Positions 22,801-31,804 of a DNA stretch of 64,000 nucleotides are shown piece by piece (within the stretch, counting starts at the first letter, position 1; each line of letters starts with the position of its first letter). A model generated the notes under the pieces. The model did no database searches and was not told the origin of the DNA. It saw only the letters and a program-made list of their open reading frames with translations. Source of the DNA: Mesotaenium endlicherianum (lineage: Eukaryota; Streptophyta; Zygnematophyceae; Zygnematales; Mesotaeniaceae); contig WELA01002258.1 of assembly GCA_009602735.1 (NCBI GenBank), forward strand, positions 871,140-935,139. The letters are read 5' to 3'. Made by a program: the position numbers and the translations under genes.

Positions 22801-24447
22801 TACGCTGCCCAAAAGGGATGACCCAGCGGGATGACCCAGCTGGCAGCAGCAGGCCCCCCCCCTTTCCTTTTCCCACGCCCTGCTGCCTTTGAAGCATGCC
22901 CTTCAATCGCCGGCAACTCCTGGCTCAACCCTCACAGGGTACCATCCCGCGGTCAGGGGGAGACGCGCGTACCCAGAAGTAGCCAGGGGCAGCCACCGAG
23001 ATGTTGTAGGAGCCCACATAGTCCGTGGGGGCCCACTCGCGGGTGGTGACATACAGCAGGTTGTCCTGCAGCAGCAGCTGGGCTCCCAACGCCGTGCTGT
23101 TGGCTGGCAGGCCGCCGACATAGCTGCTGTCGGCCGCCCACGTGCGGTTAAAGTGGTCGACGAAGGCGGGACCGCCGCAGTTGATGCGGACCACTTCGCC
23201 ATCTGGACGTCACTCCGAATGCAAAACGTTCGAACTGAGTGAAATGAGCGAACAGAGTACTCGGCAGCATAATATCTTTCTGGCAGCTGCTTTCAACCCC
23301 TGCCCAGTCAACGCTGCTCGACCAATCTCCAGAAATGTATATAAGTCTCCCTTCTACCTTTCCTTGCTTCCCCGTGATGACAAGCTTGACGACTGTGTGC
23401 ATCAGCAAACGCTTCCTGAAAAGCAGGCAGGCTGCTGCTCGTCGCTGCAAGCTGCTGTGGCATGTGAGGACCCAGCACTCAATTGACATGCAGCAGAGGA
23501 CGAGGAGGGGGAGGGGAGCATCTGTGCATGGGTTGACAGTGCACGCCACACGCAGCTTCCATTGCTGCCATAACCCGCCATACACAGCCTTGCGGTATAT
23601 TTGAAACTCCTCATCAACTTCATCAATATACAGAGTTGCATCCAATCAGGCATTACCAAGCCTGATGAAAATGTCAGACTGATTCTAACCTATAGCACAG
23701 CCGCATAGCGACTATCTGCCCCTGCTCCCACACCAATACATAAGTTCACTACACGTTTCTTGTTCAACTTGTCGGGTACAAGTCCCTCCTGCGCTCCGCT
23801 AAGAACCGAAGCCACATGTTCTCCAGTCAACTCATTTCATCATTCAACTTGTTCAGTTTCTGTCGTGGCCCCTCTACTTGTTGAAAGTATGTCGTCTATG
23901 CCCTTACCCTCTTTGACTACTCGCGTTTATGTCAGGGCGCATTCTATAATTATAACTACTCCACAAGCCAGCATAGCAGCTAGTGTAGACACACGTGCTC
24001 GTTTGAAATTCGGACTCATGTTCGGGTTATTCAAAATGCGCACGCTCAGTCACATAGATGGCAGGTACAGAAGGGTGGAGTCGCTGAAGGCACTTCAAGT
24101 AAAGAGCCAGTTCTGCTTCAACTTCAAACGCCCCTGCAGTTATGCAGCCAGTCGGGTACCGTAATACAGGCTTGCATATCTTGGGGAGGCAAACGTGCTT
24201 AAGAAGGAAAGCTTGCGAGAAGCTGGAATTAAATTCATTTCTGAGGCAATTCACCTTGTTTCGCTATAAGAAAGTGCTTTTTTATTTCCCGTAGCCTGTG
24301 CTCGACTGTTCAATGCGAATTACGAGAGCCTTGATATCACTCACATGCATTCTCGGCACCCACGCGTTTACCTGAACTCTCGCCATTAACGGCTACAAGC
24401 AGGACGATGAAAAGCCAGTATATGCATGCGAAGCGTCCGCGCTTCAT
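8651..24447 (-). CDS. Receptor-like kinase with five malectin-like domains
   Basis: The reading frame can be chained through about 34 exons with consistent phases and GT-AG borders. Exon 1 is 24447-24372: its ATG opens a signal peptide ([20 protein letters not shown]) and ends in phase 1 at CAG|GTAAAC. After a 1,169-base intron come five malectin-like modules (23202-10992), a transmembrane exon (10842-10708) and six kinase exons (10568-8651), ending at TAA 8653-8651. The predicted product is about 2,200 residues, a single-pass plasma-membrane protein with about 1,790 residues outside the cell. Malectin-like domains in plant CrRLK1L-type kinases are linked to cell-wall and peptide (RALF) sensing; land-plant members usually carry one such domain, so five is unusual. 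Ligand and role here are unknown. A 231-N gap with a flanking duplication, plus Ns at 10168, 15258 and 16879, disturb the model. The exon model is inferred, without transcript evidence. Confidence 0.88.
10992..14140 (-). other. Malectin-like module E (exons 22-27), with an extra intron
   Basis: Exons are 14140-13905, 13803-13726, 13598-13467, 13250-13139, 12976-12690 and 11190-10992. Motifs are [80 protein letters not shown] and [20 protein letters not shown]. The block that is one exon in modules A-D (402-432 bases) is split here into 112 + 287 bases by an additional phase 1 intron. A second copy of these two exons at 12117-12006 and 11843-11557 lies in the duplicated stretch beside the N gap and is probably an assembly artefact. 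Confidence 0.84.
11299..13333. repeat. Near-identical 902-bp repeat on both sides of an N gap
   Basis: 11299-12200 and 12432-13333 align base for base at an offset of 1,133 with about three differences (for example GAAGACAG versus GAAGGCAG). The 231 Ns at 12201-12431 begin inside a (GCCC)n run, and the second copy starts immediately after them. This is the pattern expected when two overlapping contigs, or two alleles, were placed end to end. Confidence 0.85.
14293..16116 (-). other. Malectin-like module D (exons 17-21), third exon incomplete
   Basis: Exons are 16116-15872, 15617-15534, about 15321-15259 (incomplete), 15130-14717 and 14494-14293. Motifs are [80 protein letters not shown] and [20 protein letters not shown]. 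The third exon runs into a G/C homopolymer with an N at 15258. The expected remainder (the [12 protein letters not shown] part present in the other modules) is missing from the assembly. Confidence 0.82.
16288..18250 (-). other. Malectin-like module C (exons 12-16), with a 22-bp glitch
   Basis: Exons are 18250-18021, 17756-17679, 17449-17318, 17143-16690 and 16492-16288. Motifs include [80 protein letters not shown] and [20 protein letters not shown]. The fourth exon is out of frame across the N at 16879. The N and the 21 bases after it repeat the preceding CTCCGCCCGGAGCG block, and ignoring those 22 bases brings the exon to 432 bases and joins the two frames. Confidence 0.85.
18498..20390 (-). 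other. Malectin-like module B (exons 7-11)
   Basis: Exons are 20390-20152, 19977-19909, 19583-19449, 19242-18841 and 18705-18498. Key motifs are [79 protein letters not shown] and [20 protein letters not shown]. The intron phases are the same as in module A; it encodes 351 residues. Confidence 0.87.
20733..23202 (-). other. Malectin-like module A (exons 2-6)
   Basis: Exons are 23202-22973, 22462-22385, 22152-22021, 21695-21291 and 20952-20733. The first malectin half opens with [20 protein letters not shown] and continues [18 protein letters not shown]. The second half has the motifs [20 protein letters not shown] and TARLHFAEV, and ends with [20 protein letters not shown]. The module enters and leaves in phase 1, with the internal borders in phase 0, and encodes 355 residues. 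Confidence 0.86.
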
Positions 24448-25380
24448 GGGCCTCGTGTTGGCAGATTACTTCATGTAAATTTCTTGTCAAGGCATCTATA
24501 GTAGAGGGGGCACGACCCTACGAGACAAGAAGTTGAATCATAAGCTGACGAAGGGCAAATTTCTAAATTTCACAATTAAGGAATGGAGCAGACAAGACCT
24601 GATGTCAATCACCACTTGCAGGCGCGTGAAGGCCCGAGCTCTTGACGACGTAGCCGACCTCGGAACTTGTACGCGTGAGGCGACAACAGAGAGAAGTGGG
24701 AGTAACCGGGTCTGACTGGGACAGGTAATCGGGTCGGACCCTTGAAATAGTCGCGAAAACGCCAAAATTTGCAATTCGCTTGGACTCCCGGCGCGGCCAC
24801 CACCTCCGGAACAAACTTTTCTCGATTCGACCGGGAGACATTTTACACGCAAATGCATCCGAGAGGCATCGTACCAAAAAGGACGGAAAAATGCATGAAG
24901 CCCTGCCTGGCGTAATCATGCAAATATGAGAGCACATTCGACTGACGTACTCGAGCATAAGCGTGTATGCAACAAACGAAACTCAACGACACGATTTGTA
25001 CGCCTCTGCAAATCTGTACCTTGGAATCACTCAAAAGCTGCTGACAATTTCGAGACCAAGCACGCGAGATCACGGAATTTGAGAAGCAAATGACAAGACG
25101 ACAAGGTCCAGAAATATAGAATCGAGGTGACGACAAGCCAGGCGCTTGACTACCAGTTCGTCTTGACGTAGGGTATTGTCACACATATGTCACACATTGC
25201 CACAAGAATGAGGGCGGCAACCTCAGTCATGAGTGCGACCGCGACGTGGACAAGGACCGCTGACAATTGTCACCGTAACCTCGTCTTGCCGTTAGACGCA
25301 ACGTATCTAGTTCGAAACACAGCTGCTCGGGTTGGGCAACAGCCTAAATACCGTCATTTTCCTTTAAAGTGACTTACATA
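24448..25380. other. Upstream region of the receptor kinase; no gene seen
   Basis: This contains the 5' flank of the minus-strand receptor kinase. No canonical TATA box in a convincing position, and no other gene, could be supported. Confidence 0.35.
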
Positions 25381-25384
25381 ATTT

Positions 25385-25900
25385 TGTTTGTCTTAGCGAT
25401 GTTGCGACTGCTATCCACTTGACGGTGCCCACACGCAGCGCAAGTCACGGCCACCCAGGTACGGGAAGTCAGCATTGACTCACCGACCAGAGGACCGAGT
25501 CAGCGCTCATGTTGAAGTCGTTGTCACTGTCAAAGTGGTCACGACACGTCACACCCACACCCAAGACGGGATGAGGATGTGGACCGAGTGGTCAGCTGAA
25601 AGGCTAGGGGCATGGAACCAGCAATGAGCCAGCCTTGCGAGTGCCAAGAAAGGTACTGATCAATCGGCTATTCAAGCCAAGTACAACGGGGATGTTGCAA
25701 AGGGCGTTGTGTGCCGCCTCGGATAGGCCCTCAGCTGACTGGTCACGGCCTGAGCGTTCATCCTAAACGCTGCGAGCCAGCCACATAGGCGTGATTGTCA
25801 GTTGGAAGGCTAAGTGGTCACGCGCAACAGTTCCAAATGCATGCATGCATGCCGAATGACAACTTCTAAGCTGTGTGAGAGCTTATGGGTAAGGACGGCA
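25385..25900. repeat. Dispersed repeat, inverted copy of 1-570
   Basis: This is the partner of the repeat at the start of the window, in opposite orientation, sharing CGGCCACCCAGGTAC and TGACTCACCGACCA blocks among others. It lies just upstream of the methyltransferase-bearing retroelement but is not part of its visible direct repeats. Confidence 0.5.
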
Positions 25901-26391
25901 TGCAAGCCAAGCGCTGTGACTAAGCGCTGGTATTCTCGAAAGAGGATAGTGTGTGGTGCTTGTGAAAGGCACGAGTCCTGCCTGAAGCTGCCTCATCCTT
26001 GCTCGCATTGTTGTCAAAGGAAGCTGAAGAAGCAGAAGGTGTGCAAAGAAGAAGGAATTCCCAAGGCCATAGAAGGGCCGAGGTGCCACGCTTCTGCCAA
26101 CGCTGGAAGATTTCTTCTCAAGTGTATCATAGAAAGGTTAGGCCTCAGGAGTTTCCAAGAGAGAATCTCGCTGGTGGAAAGTAGAGAGCTGTAATAGAAT
26201 TTGTTAGGAGATTAGTGCAGATTGAGGTTAAACGCCGCAAGCGTGCGAGGGTCACTTAAAATGGTGAGTGCTGTGTTAGTCTCCAAAGTTCTCAGAAGTC
26301 TCTATTGTCGAATTGCTGATAGCAAAAGTAGTATTGACAAGTAAAGCTCTCAGTGAAGAACTAAGTGAGCCCAGCCAAGCAGTGAAGAGCT

Positions 26392-26627
26392 GTTAAGGCG
26401 CGGGGTTGAGCGAAGAGCTCAGACCAGGCCAGCATAGATGTGCAGTTCAGAGTTTTGTAAGCTGTGACTCGTGGAAGTTAAGCGAAAGCCTTGAAGAGCG
26501 ATTTTCTCTAAACTTGACATTGGCTGTTAAGCTGCTTAGACGTGATTTCTGCAAACTACAAACTTGTTCATTATGTAAACCCTCAAATTGGGCAAAAGCC
26601 TGTGTGGAAGTAAGACACTTCTGTCCT
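26392..26627 (+). repeat. 5' direct repeat (LTR-like) of the methyltransferase element
   Basis: It is collinear without gaps with 31569-31804, with about ten substitutions in 229 aligned bases. It ends about 20 bases before the gag frame. The canonical TGGTATC.. primer site used by the other elements in the window is absent after it. Confidence 0.75.
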
Positions 26628-26647
26628 ACTTCTGAGAACTTGGTTGA

Positions 26648-28772
26648 TTGGTTCAGGTGAGCAAGAATTCCCAAGTCGGTTGGGGATTGAGGCCTGTGAA
26701 GGCTGCCGGTGTTCAACCTGGAAGGGGACCCGGAGAAATTCAACTGTATATGCGGTTGAGGAGAGGAAGACTCTACCACTTTGTGGAGCCTGCAGAAGGT
26801 TCTGATTCTAGCCAGAGTCCACGAGAAAGTGAGACGTCTGAGCATACTGACAACCGGTGGAGTGAGCAACCGTCGAGTGACGAGTCTCGTCATAACTCCG
26901 CAAGCGGTGAGAACCCAGATAATACACGAGCCTTTGTACCTGATTTGGGCAGAGAGCAAGACGTGTGGGGAAGAGTCAGTGAGTCTTGTTCACCGTTCGA
27001 AATGGCCGGTGATGATCGGGATGAAAATCCTGAGTTCAAGCTGTCTGCAAAGTGTTTTAGCGGACGAACCAGCGGAAATGGTCTCACTTTCGAAGAGGTT
27101 GATAAGATCTATTGGGCAAAACTCTTTGAGAAGATTGGGAAGGATTCTTCTTATACGCAATTTGTCGCATTTATAGGCTTGGTTCAATACTTGGACAAGG
27201 ATGCCCTGCTGTTATATCGCCAATTCCGGAAGGATGAGGATCTCACCCAGGAATGGGCGTTTGGAGAACAGAAAAGGGCTAGGGATTTGAAAATTTCGGA
27301 AAGAGGCTGCGAAAGCCCGAATGTCCGCTTTATCTTCAGGAAGAACAGTGACAACTGCACCTGTTGAGAGCATAGACTTAGCTGCACTAACACAAGAATT
27401 AACAGAGGCCATGAGGTAACTCACTGAGGGCCAGCGAAAGGCTGCCACTCAAGATGATGATGCCGGCTCTGTCGCAAAATTGCGAAAGGTGTGTGCAAAC
27501 TGTCTGAAAAGATTGCTAAAGCTCAGGAACGAGTAACACGCAGAGCTACACCTCTCAATGGTCAGCAAAGCGATAGCGCCACGACAGAGGCAAGCCCTGC
27601 GCAAGCCTTAGCTAGCTGTCGTAAGGATATGGAGGCTGGGGATGACCAGCTAGACTCCAAGCATTGCCTGCATCGTTTCTTCAAGTTGCTTGAAGCACAA
27701 TTTCCAGAGGATTGCAGTCTTAAGGTGCACCGATATGTGCATTTTGTTCGTCAGAAGAACGAGACAGTCCTGGAGGTCAAATCCAGATTGGTAGACCTCG
27801 CTAAAAAGGCAAAAATTTACGAGCCCAGAATGGTGGCTGACAAGTTTCGGTTGTGCTTGGGCAAGGAAACAGATCGTGAAGTCAGGCCACATCTGTCCGC
27901 AAAGCACGGAATTGACTGGGACATCGACGAGGCGGCTGGAATAGCACGTAATATTGAAGAAGGTAAAGTGTGGTATAGAGAGGCTTCCAGGACGCTTATG
28001 GCTCCTGAGAGGAGAGAGGAATTCTCTTTGCCTAAGGCCAACAGCTCTAATTTTCAGTTTAAGAATAAGAGCGGGTCTTTCAATAAGTTTGCTAAGCACG
28101 CCAACACTGCTGAAACAGCAGAGAGTTGTTGGAATTGCGGGAAATCAGAAGAGAGATTGCCCGTACCCAGATGCTAAGCAACTATCTGCTAGCAAAGCGC
28201 AGATATGCGCACATTGCAGTAAGAAGGGACACTCGGAAGATGAGTGCTGGTCTAAGAACCCAAATCTAAAGCCGCCCTGGGCAAATGCTGCCACGAAAGA
28301 GGCAGACAAAGAGAAAAAGAAAAAAAAGGGTGGCTCTGGTAACCGCAAGGGTAAGCAGAAGTATGAAGCTATGAGTGCAGAAATGGCTGAGTTGAAAGCG
28401 CAGTTTGCGAAACTAAATGCACCCAATGTCTACTATGATGCAGATATTGCAGAAAAGACCGTCTGCAAAGGCGAGAAGCGGCTGCCTGGAAAGACTGTGG
28501 ATGCAACGGCTGCCGAGCAAGCAGATCACAATCGTCTAGTGCCAAGGAATGCTGGGAAGCTTCCTCAGACTTTCCGGATCACTCTGGATGAGAACGAGAT
28601 CTCGCAGCTACGACAAACCAGGCCCGGGTCGCGCACGACATTTAGCTTTTCGCTGGAGAAACTGAAGGCCCTGGTGGAACACCGGATCCAGCATGCTCCT
28701 TTGCTTTCTCTCGCTGATTTGCATATCACTTACCCATTCATGGTTGTAGAGGCCGGACATCAGCTAATATAG
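26648..28772 (+). pseudogene. Gag polyprotein with zinc knuckles, frame-disrupted
   Basis: The main frame carries a gag-like N-terminal part (26648-27367, LTFEEVDKIYWAKLFEKIGK) and a second part (27491-28177, FFKLLEAQFPEDCSLKVHRY, then EVKSRLVDLAKKAKIYEPRM). Between them the reading passes through another frame (SIDLAALTQELTEAMR) with a TAA. A first zinc knuckle begins CWNCGKS and slips frame, continuing as KRDCPYPDA; the spacing suggests a small deletion. A second, perfect CCHC knuckle follows (CAHCSKKGHSEDEC), then a Lys/Gly-rich stretch. The frame ends at TAG 28770-28772, overlapping the protease frame by about 55 bases in the -1 direction, but no slippery heptamer is present there. The main gag, protease and tail segments share one frame, so the ancestor may have been a single long ORF. 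Confidence 0.75.
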
Positions 28773-30937
28773 CTGAGGAAGGTGCAAATAGCGCCTCATT
28801 GCCTACCAATTTTAGCACCGTGAGAGTGCAAAATAAGAATGGTGCATTGATCTTCAACAACTGGGCGGCTCCCAACATTCTGTTGGATACGGGCGCACAG
28901 CCAGTCATTTTGGGAAAACGAGCTGTGAAAGCTTTAGGTTTGACAACAAGGGATCTGAAAGAGAGTCCTTTTCAGTTGAGAACTGCCTCAGGACAAGTCT
29001 CAAAGTCTTGTGGGATTTCCCGCAAGCTTGTGAAAATCATAGTAAATCCAGGGAAACCTGAAGAGGTGTCACTATACATGGAGTGCACAGTGACGGAAGC
29101 TGGGAACTATAATATTCTCTTGGGAACAGAAGCACTGATTCCCTTGGGTATGGTCATTGATCTGCGGAAACAGAAAGTGACTTACCAGTCAACAGATAGG
29201 CAGCCGGCAGGAGAAATTCCTGTGAAAATGGTTTGCATAGGAGAAGCAAACTACGGACTGCTAGACTGCTACGTTAATGACAGGTACCCAGAAGCCAGTG
29301 ACAACCTCATGAAGCAAGAAGAGGAATTCTATACAAGCATCAACATGCCAATACCCTTGGTATGGCAACCCCGGATCATGAAGCAGTTGGAAACTGTGAG
29401 TAATAGGGACCACGGCCCGCAAGAGCTGCTGCCAATACCCTACCCAGTTACTTCCTCTGCAAATCTGACGCCTAGAGTGGAGCTGCTGCCGCAAGGCATT
29501 TTCAGGATGGAAGATCTTTTCCGCAAAAGGGGAGTGGTGGTGTCGGAATTATTCGCTGGACTTGGCTCTGGGACCATAGCATTGATCCAGCGAGGAATAC
29601 AGGTGGCCAAAGTCCTGTATGTGGACAACGATGACCACGCTTTCCGAGCATTCCAAGAGGTCATGAATCAGATGCGGCAAATGCATCATTTTAAAGGATT
29701 GGCGTCTGCATATAGCAATGTCGAGCGCATTGCCGGAGGCAACATTATGAATGTGAAGCCTAAATACCTGTATGGCTACAAGATTGATTGGATCTTTGCT
29801 GGAGTCCCTTGTCAACCATTTTCTCAAGGTGGAAACAGGACGGGAGTTAGTGACCCACGAGCACAACACTGGGGATGGATGGTGAAAATCATCAACATGC
29901 TGCGGGAACGTCAGCACTATCACCCACCTGTGTTTGTGATTGAGAACGTACATACAGGAATGGACTACAAGCAGATGAAGCCGGGAGAACCATGGCTGAT
30001 TTTCGACTCCACTTTGGGCCATCATGTGCTAATCAACGACGCCACGCACGGGCGATTATCCCATAGGGCCAGGATGTTTTGGACCAACGACATGTTTATC
30101 GAGGTTCTGAGAGAAATGGAGGACATTACACGGCGATCACTGACAGCTTTGACAGTGGAAAGGGCACTGGCGGTGCATACCAGACTAGTGACCTGGAGGG
30201 ATTCCTATCCACAGTGTGTCATCAACGAACCAGGCCAGCCAAGAGTGGTATTGCCTACTCTTACAGCATATCCAGGATCCCGAGCCTTCAGAGGAGGTGG
30301 ACCAGGAGTGGTCAAAGACATATATAAAAGAGTCGCCGTGTGGAGAGAGCCCACCGCGGTGGAAAAGGGCAAATGCCTTGGAATACCCGACACCATAGCT
30401 CGGCGTATAGCCGGTGCTGTAGGATCAGATGAAGCTGCAAAGATTTTCGATAACATGATTGGGCAGCGCTCTATGACTTGGTTGGTGGAAACAGTCATGA
30501 CATGGCAACAGTTGACCTTCACTGACAAGCCTATGCCGAGACCAAGACCAGTGCCAATTGGGATCAATGTGGGGCTAACATCTGATCAGAGGGCTATCAG
30601 AACGGCACATCAGCAACAAGAAGAATACTGGGTGCAAAGTGACGCAGCGGAAGCCGCTGTAGACAGAGCATACAGGAGAGATAGGGTGGCAGAACTGATG
30701 AGATGTCAGGATCTATTGGATCGGATTGATAACCGTACCAATGAATTACAAGCACCTCTGGAAAGAGAGGATACACCCATGGGGGATCAGGCGCCTGAGC
30801 AAGCAACACCGCTACCCGAAGTGGAAGATGATACGCATGGCACCCCATCATCTGTGAAAAACGCCACTCACAGCCAGATTTTTGGGAGCTCACCTCCCGG
30901 AGCAACGACATCAATACGTAAAGAGACCCCAGAATAG
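28718..30937 (+). CDS. Retroviral-type protease fused to a cytosine-5 DNA methyltransferase
   Basis: The frame is open from 28718; the 712 codons from 28799 are used for numbering. No ATG precedes the protease, so it is probably translated from gag. Residues ~30-130 form an aspartic protease (ILLDTGAQPVILG active site, YNILLGTEAL flap/core). Residues ~245-570 form a C5 methyltransferase. Motif I is SELFAGLGSGTIAL (AdoMet binding). Motif IV is AGVPCQPFS with the catalytic Cys near residue 338. Motif VI is FVIENV (Glu ~382). Motif VIII is LSHRARMFW (~421-429). A target-recognition region lies at ~430-525, followed by CLGIPD and DNMIGQRSMTWLVETV for motifs IX-X. The collinear motif order and the HRARxFW pattern point to the DNMT3/DRM side of the family, although PCQ rather than PCN is DNMT1-like. 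All catalytic residues are intact while gag is broken. It would methylate cytosine in DNA; the target is unknown. Confidence 0.88.
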   Translation, partial: FAYHLPIHGCRGRTSANIAEEGANSASLPTNFSTVRVQNKNGALIFNNWAAPNILLDTGAQPVILGKRAVKALGLTTRDLKESPFQLRTASGQVSKSCGISRKLVKIIVNPGKPEEVSLYMECTVTEAGNYNILLGTEALIPLGMVIDLRKQKVTYQSTDRQPAGEIPVKMVCIGEANYGLLDCYVNDRYPEASDNLMKQEEEFYTSINMPIPLVWQPRIMKQLETVSNRDHGPQELLPIPYPVTSSANLTPRVELLPQGIFRMEDLFRKRGVVVSELFAGLGSGTIALIQRGIQVAKVLYVDNDDHAFRAFQEVMNQMRQMHHFKGLASAYSNVERIAGGNIMNVKPKYLYGYKIDWIFAGVPCQPFSQGGNRTGVSDPRAQHWGWMVKIINMLRERQHYHPPVFVIENVHTGMDYKQMKPGEPWLIFDSTLGHHVLINDATHGRLSHRARMFWTNDMFIEVLREMEDITRRSLTALTVERALAVHTRLVTWRDSYPQCVINEPGQPRVVLPTLTAYPGSRAFRGGGPGVVKDIYKRVAVWREPTAVEKGKCLGIPDTIARRIAGAVGSDEAAKIFDNMIGQRSMTWLVETVMTWQQLTFTDKPMPRPRPVPIGINVGLTSDQRAIRTAHQQQEEYWVQSDAAEAAVDRAYRRDRVAELMRCQDLLDRIDNRTNELQAPLEREDTPMGDQAPEQATPLPEVEDDTHGTPSSVKNATHSQIFGSSPPGATTSIRKETPE

Positions 30938-31573
30938 GCCAGGTCAGGGTATGATACCCCATTTAGCCCAAGAGCAGCTGGGCACGGAGACTATTGGCAG
31001 GAAAGCTCAAGTAGCTGGGAAGCCAACCAAAAGTGTCTATCGTCTTCACCAGAGCGAGCATCGTTACAAGACATGTCAGAAGAATCTGAGAAGTAGGCTC
31101 CTGAGCCTACAGATGAAAATACGGGATATTGCCTAACCCAAGAACTAAGGCAAGAACGCCAGTGCAATCTTGGTGAACGGGCCGAAGAGAGTAGCCAGAA
31201 CTCAGGAGATTTCAGAGGGTCTGCAAAGATCATATGTCTCGAAGTGATATTTGAAGAACGCCAAGAGGAGTCGGACAAGAAACTATCTACAACACCTGCC
31301 TTGATGAGCCCAGAGCCGCAGGCTAAAAGGCATCAGCAGGGTTCAGCCAGTCAAACAGTTGAGTCCATTGCAAGACAAATCATGGAGCAGCTGCTAGACG
31401 CAGACGCTCGACAACACAAGGAAAGGGAAGTGTCTAAGGTGGCAAGCACTCTGCAATCAGCCATCGTCAACTTGGCGAAGCTCAACACAGATAATGAAGA
31501 AGAACCGCCACCACCTGGAGCGGAGAAATTAGTTGAAGATGAGGCAGAGATGCCAGACCTTCCGCGGGGTTGA
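30938..31573 (+). pseudogene. C-terminal tail of the methyltransferase polyprotein, cut by TAG stops
   Basis: The methyltransferase frame continues open after the TAG at 30935-30937 up to 31573, interrupted only by one more TAG near 31097. The tail is hydrophilic (for example SRQIMEQLL-type helical stretches around 31370, then EEPPPPGAEKLVEDEAEMPD) and ends at TGA just before the 3' direct repeat. Both internal stops are TAG, one C-to-T change away from CAG, which fits decay at methylated CHG sites. No known domain is recognised. Confidence 0.55.
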
Positions 31574-31804
31574 GGCGCGGGGTTGAGCGAAGAGCTCAGA
31601 CCAGGCCAGCATAGATGTGCAGTTCAGAGTTTTGTAAGCTGTGACTCGTGGAAGTTAAGCGAAAGCCTTGAAGGGCAATTTTCTCTGAACTTGACATTGC
31701 GTGTTAAGCTGCTTAGACGCGATTTCTGCAAACTACAAACTTGTTCATTCTGTAAACCCTCAACTTGGGCGAAAGCCTGTGTGGAAGTAAGACGCTTCTG
31801 TCCT
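31569..31804 (+). repeat. 3' direct repeat (LTR-like) of the methyltransferase element
   Basis: This is the second copy of the 236-base repeat. Its start overlaps the last codon of the polyprotein tail, with a short GCGGGGTTGAG tandem at the border. Confidence 0.75.

Larger units (their letters stand above)
26392..31804 (+). mobile_element. Retroelement with gag, protease and a DNA methyltransferase
   Basis: Direct repeats of 236 bases (26392-26627 and 31569-31804, about 95% identical) enclose a gag region with CCHC zinc knuckles, a retropepsin and a cytosine-5 methyltransferase. No reverse transcriptase, RNase H or integrase motif occurs between the repeats. As read, the element therefore cannot be autonomous and would need enzymes supplied in trans. 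The repeats behave like short or partial LTRs, but TG..CA ends, a tRNA primer site and a target duplication could not be fixed. Retrotransposons that captured cytosine methyltransferases have been reported from a charophyte alga and from dinoflagellates. This copy adds a gag-protease-methyltransferase layout. Confidence 0.8.

Noticed and set aside
28130-28772. Programmed frameshifting at the gag frame changes of the methyltransferase element
   Set aside because: No XXXYYYZ heptamer in phase and no convincing hairpin was found in the overlap; the first change falls inside a zinc knuckle and looks like an indel.
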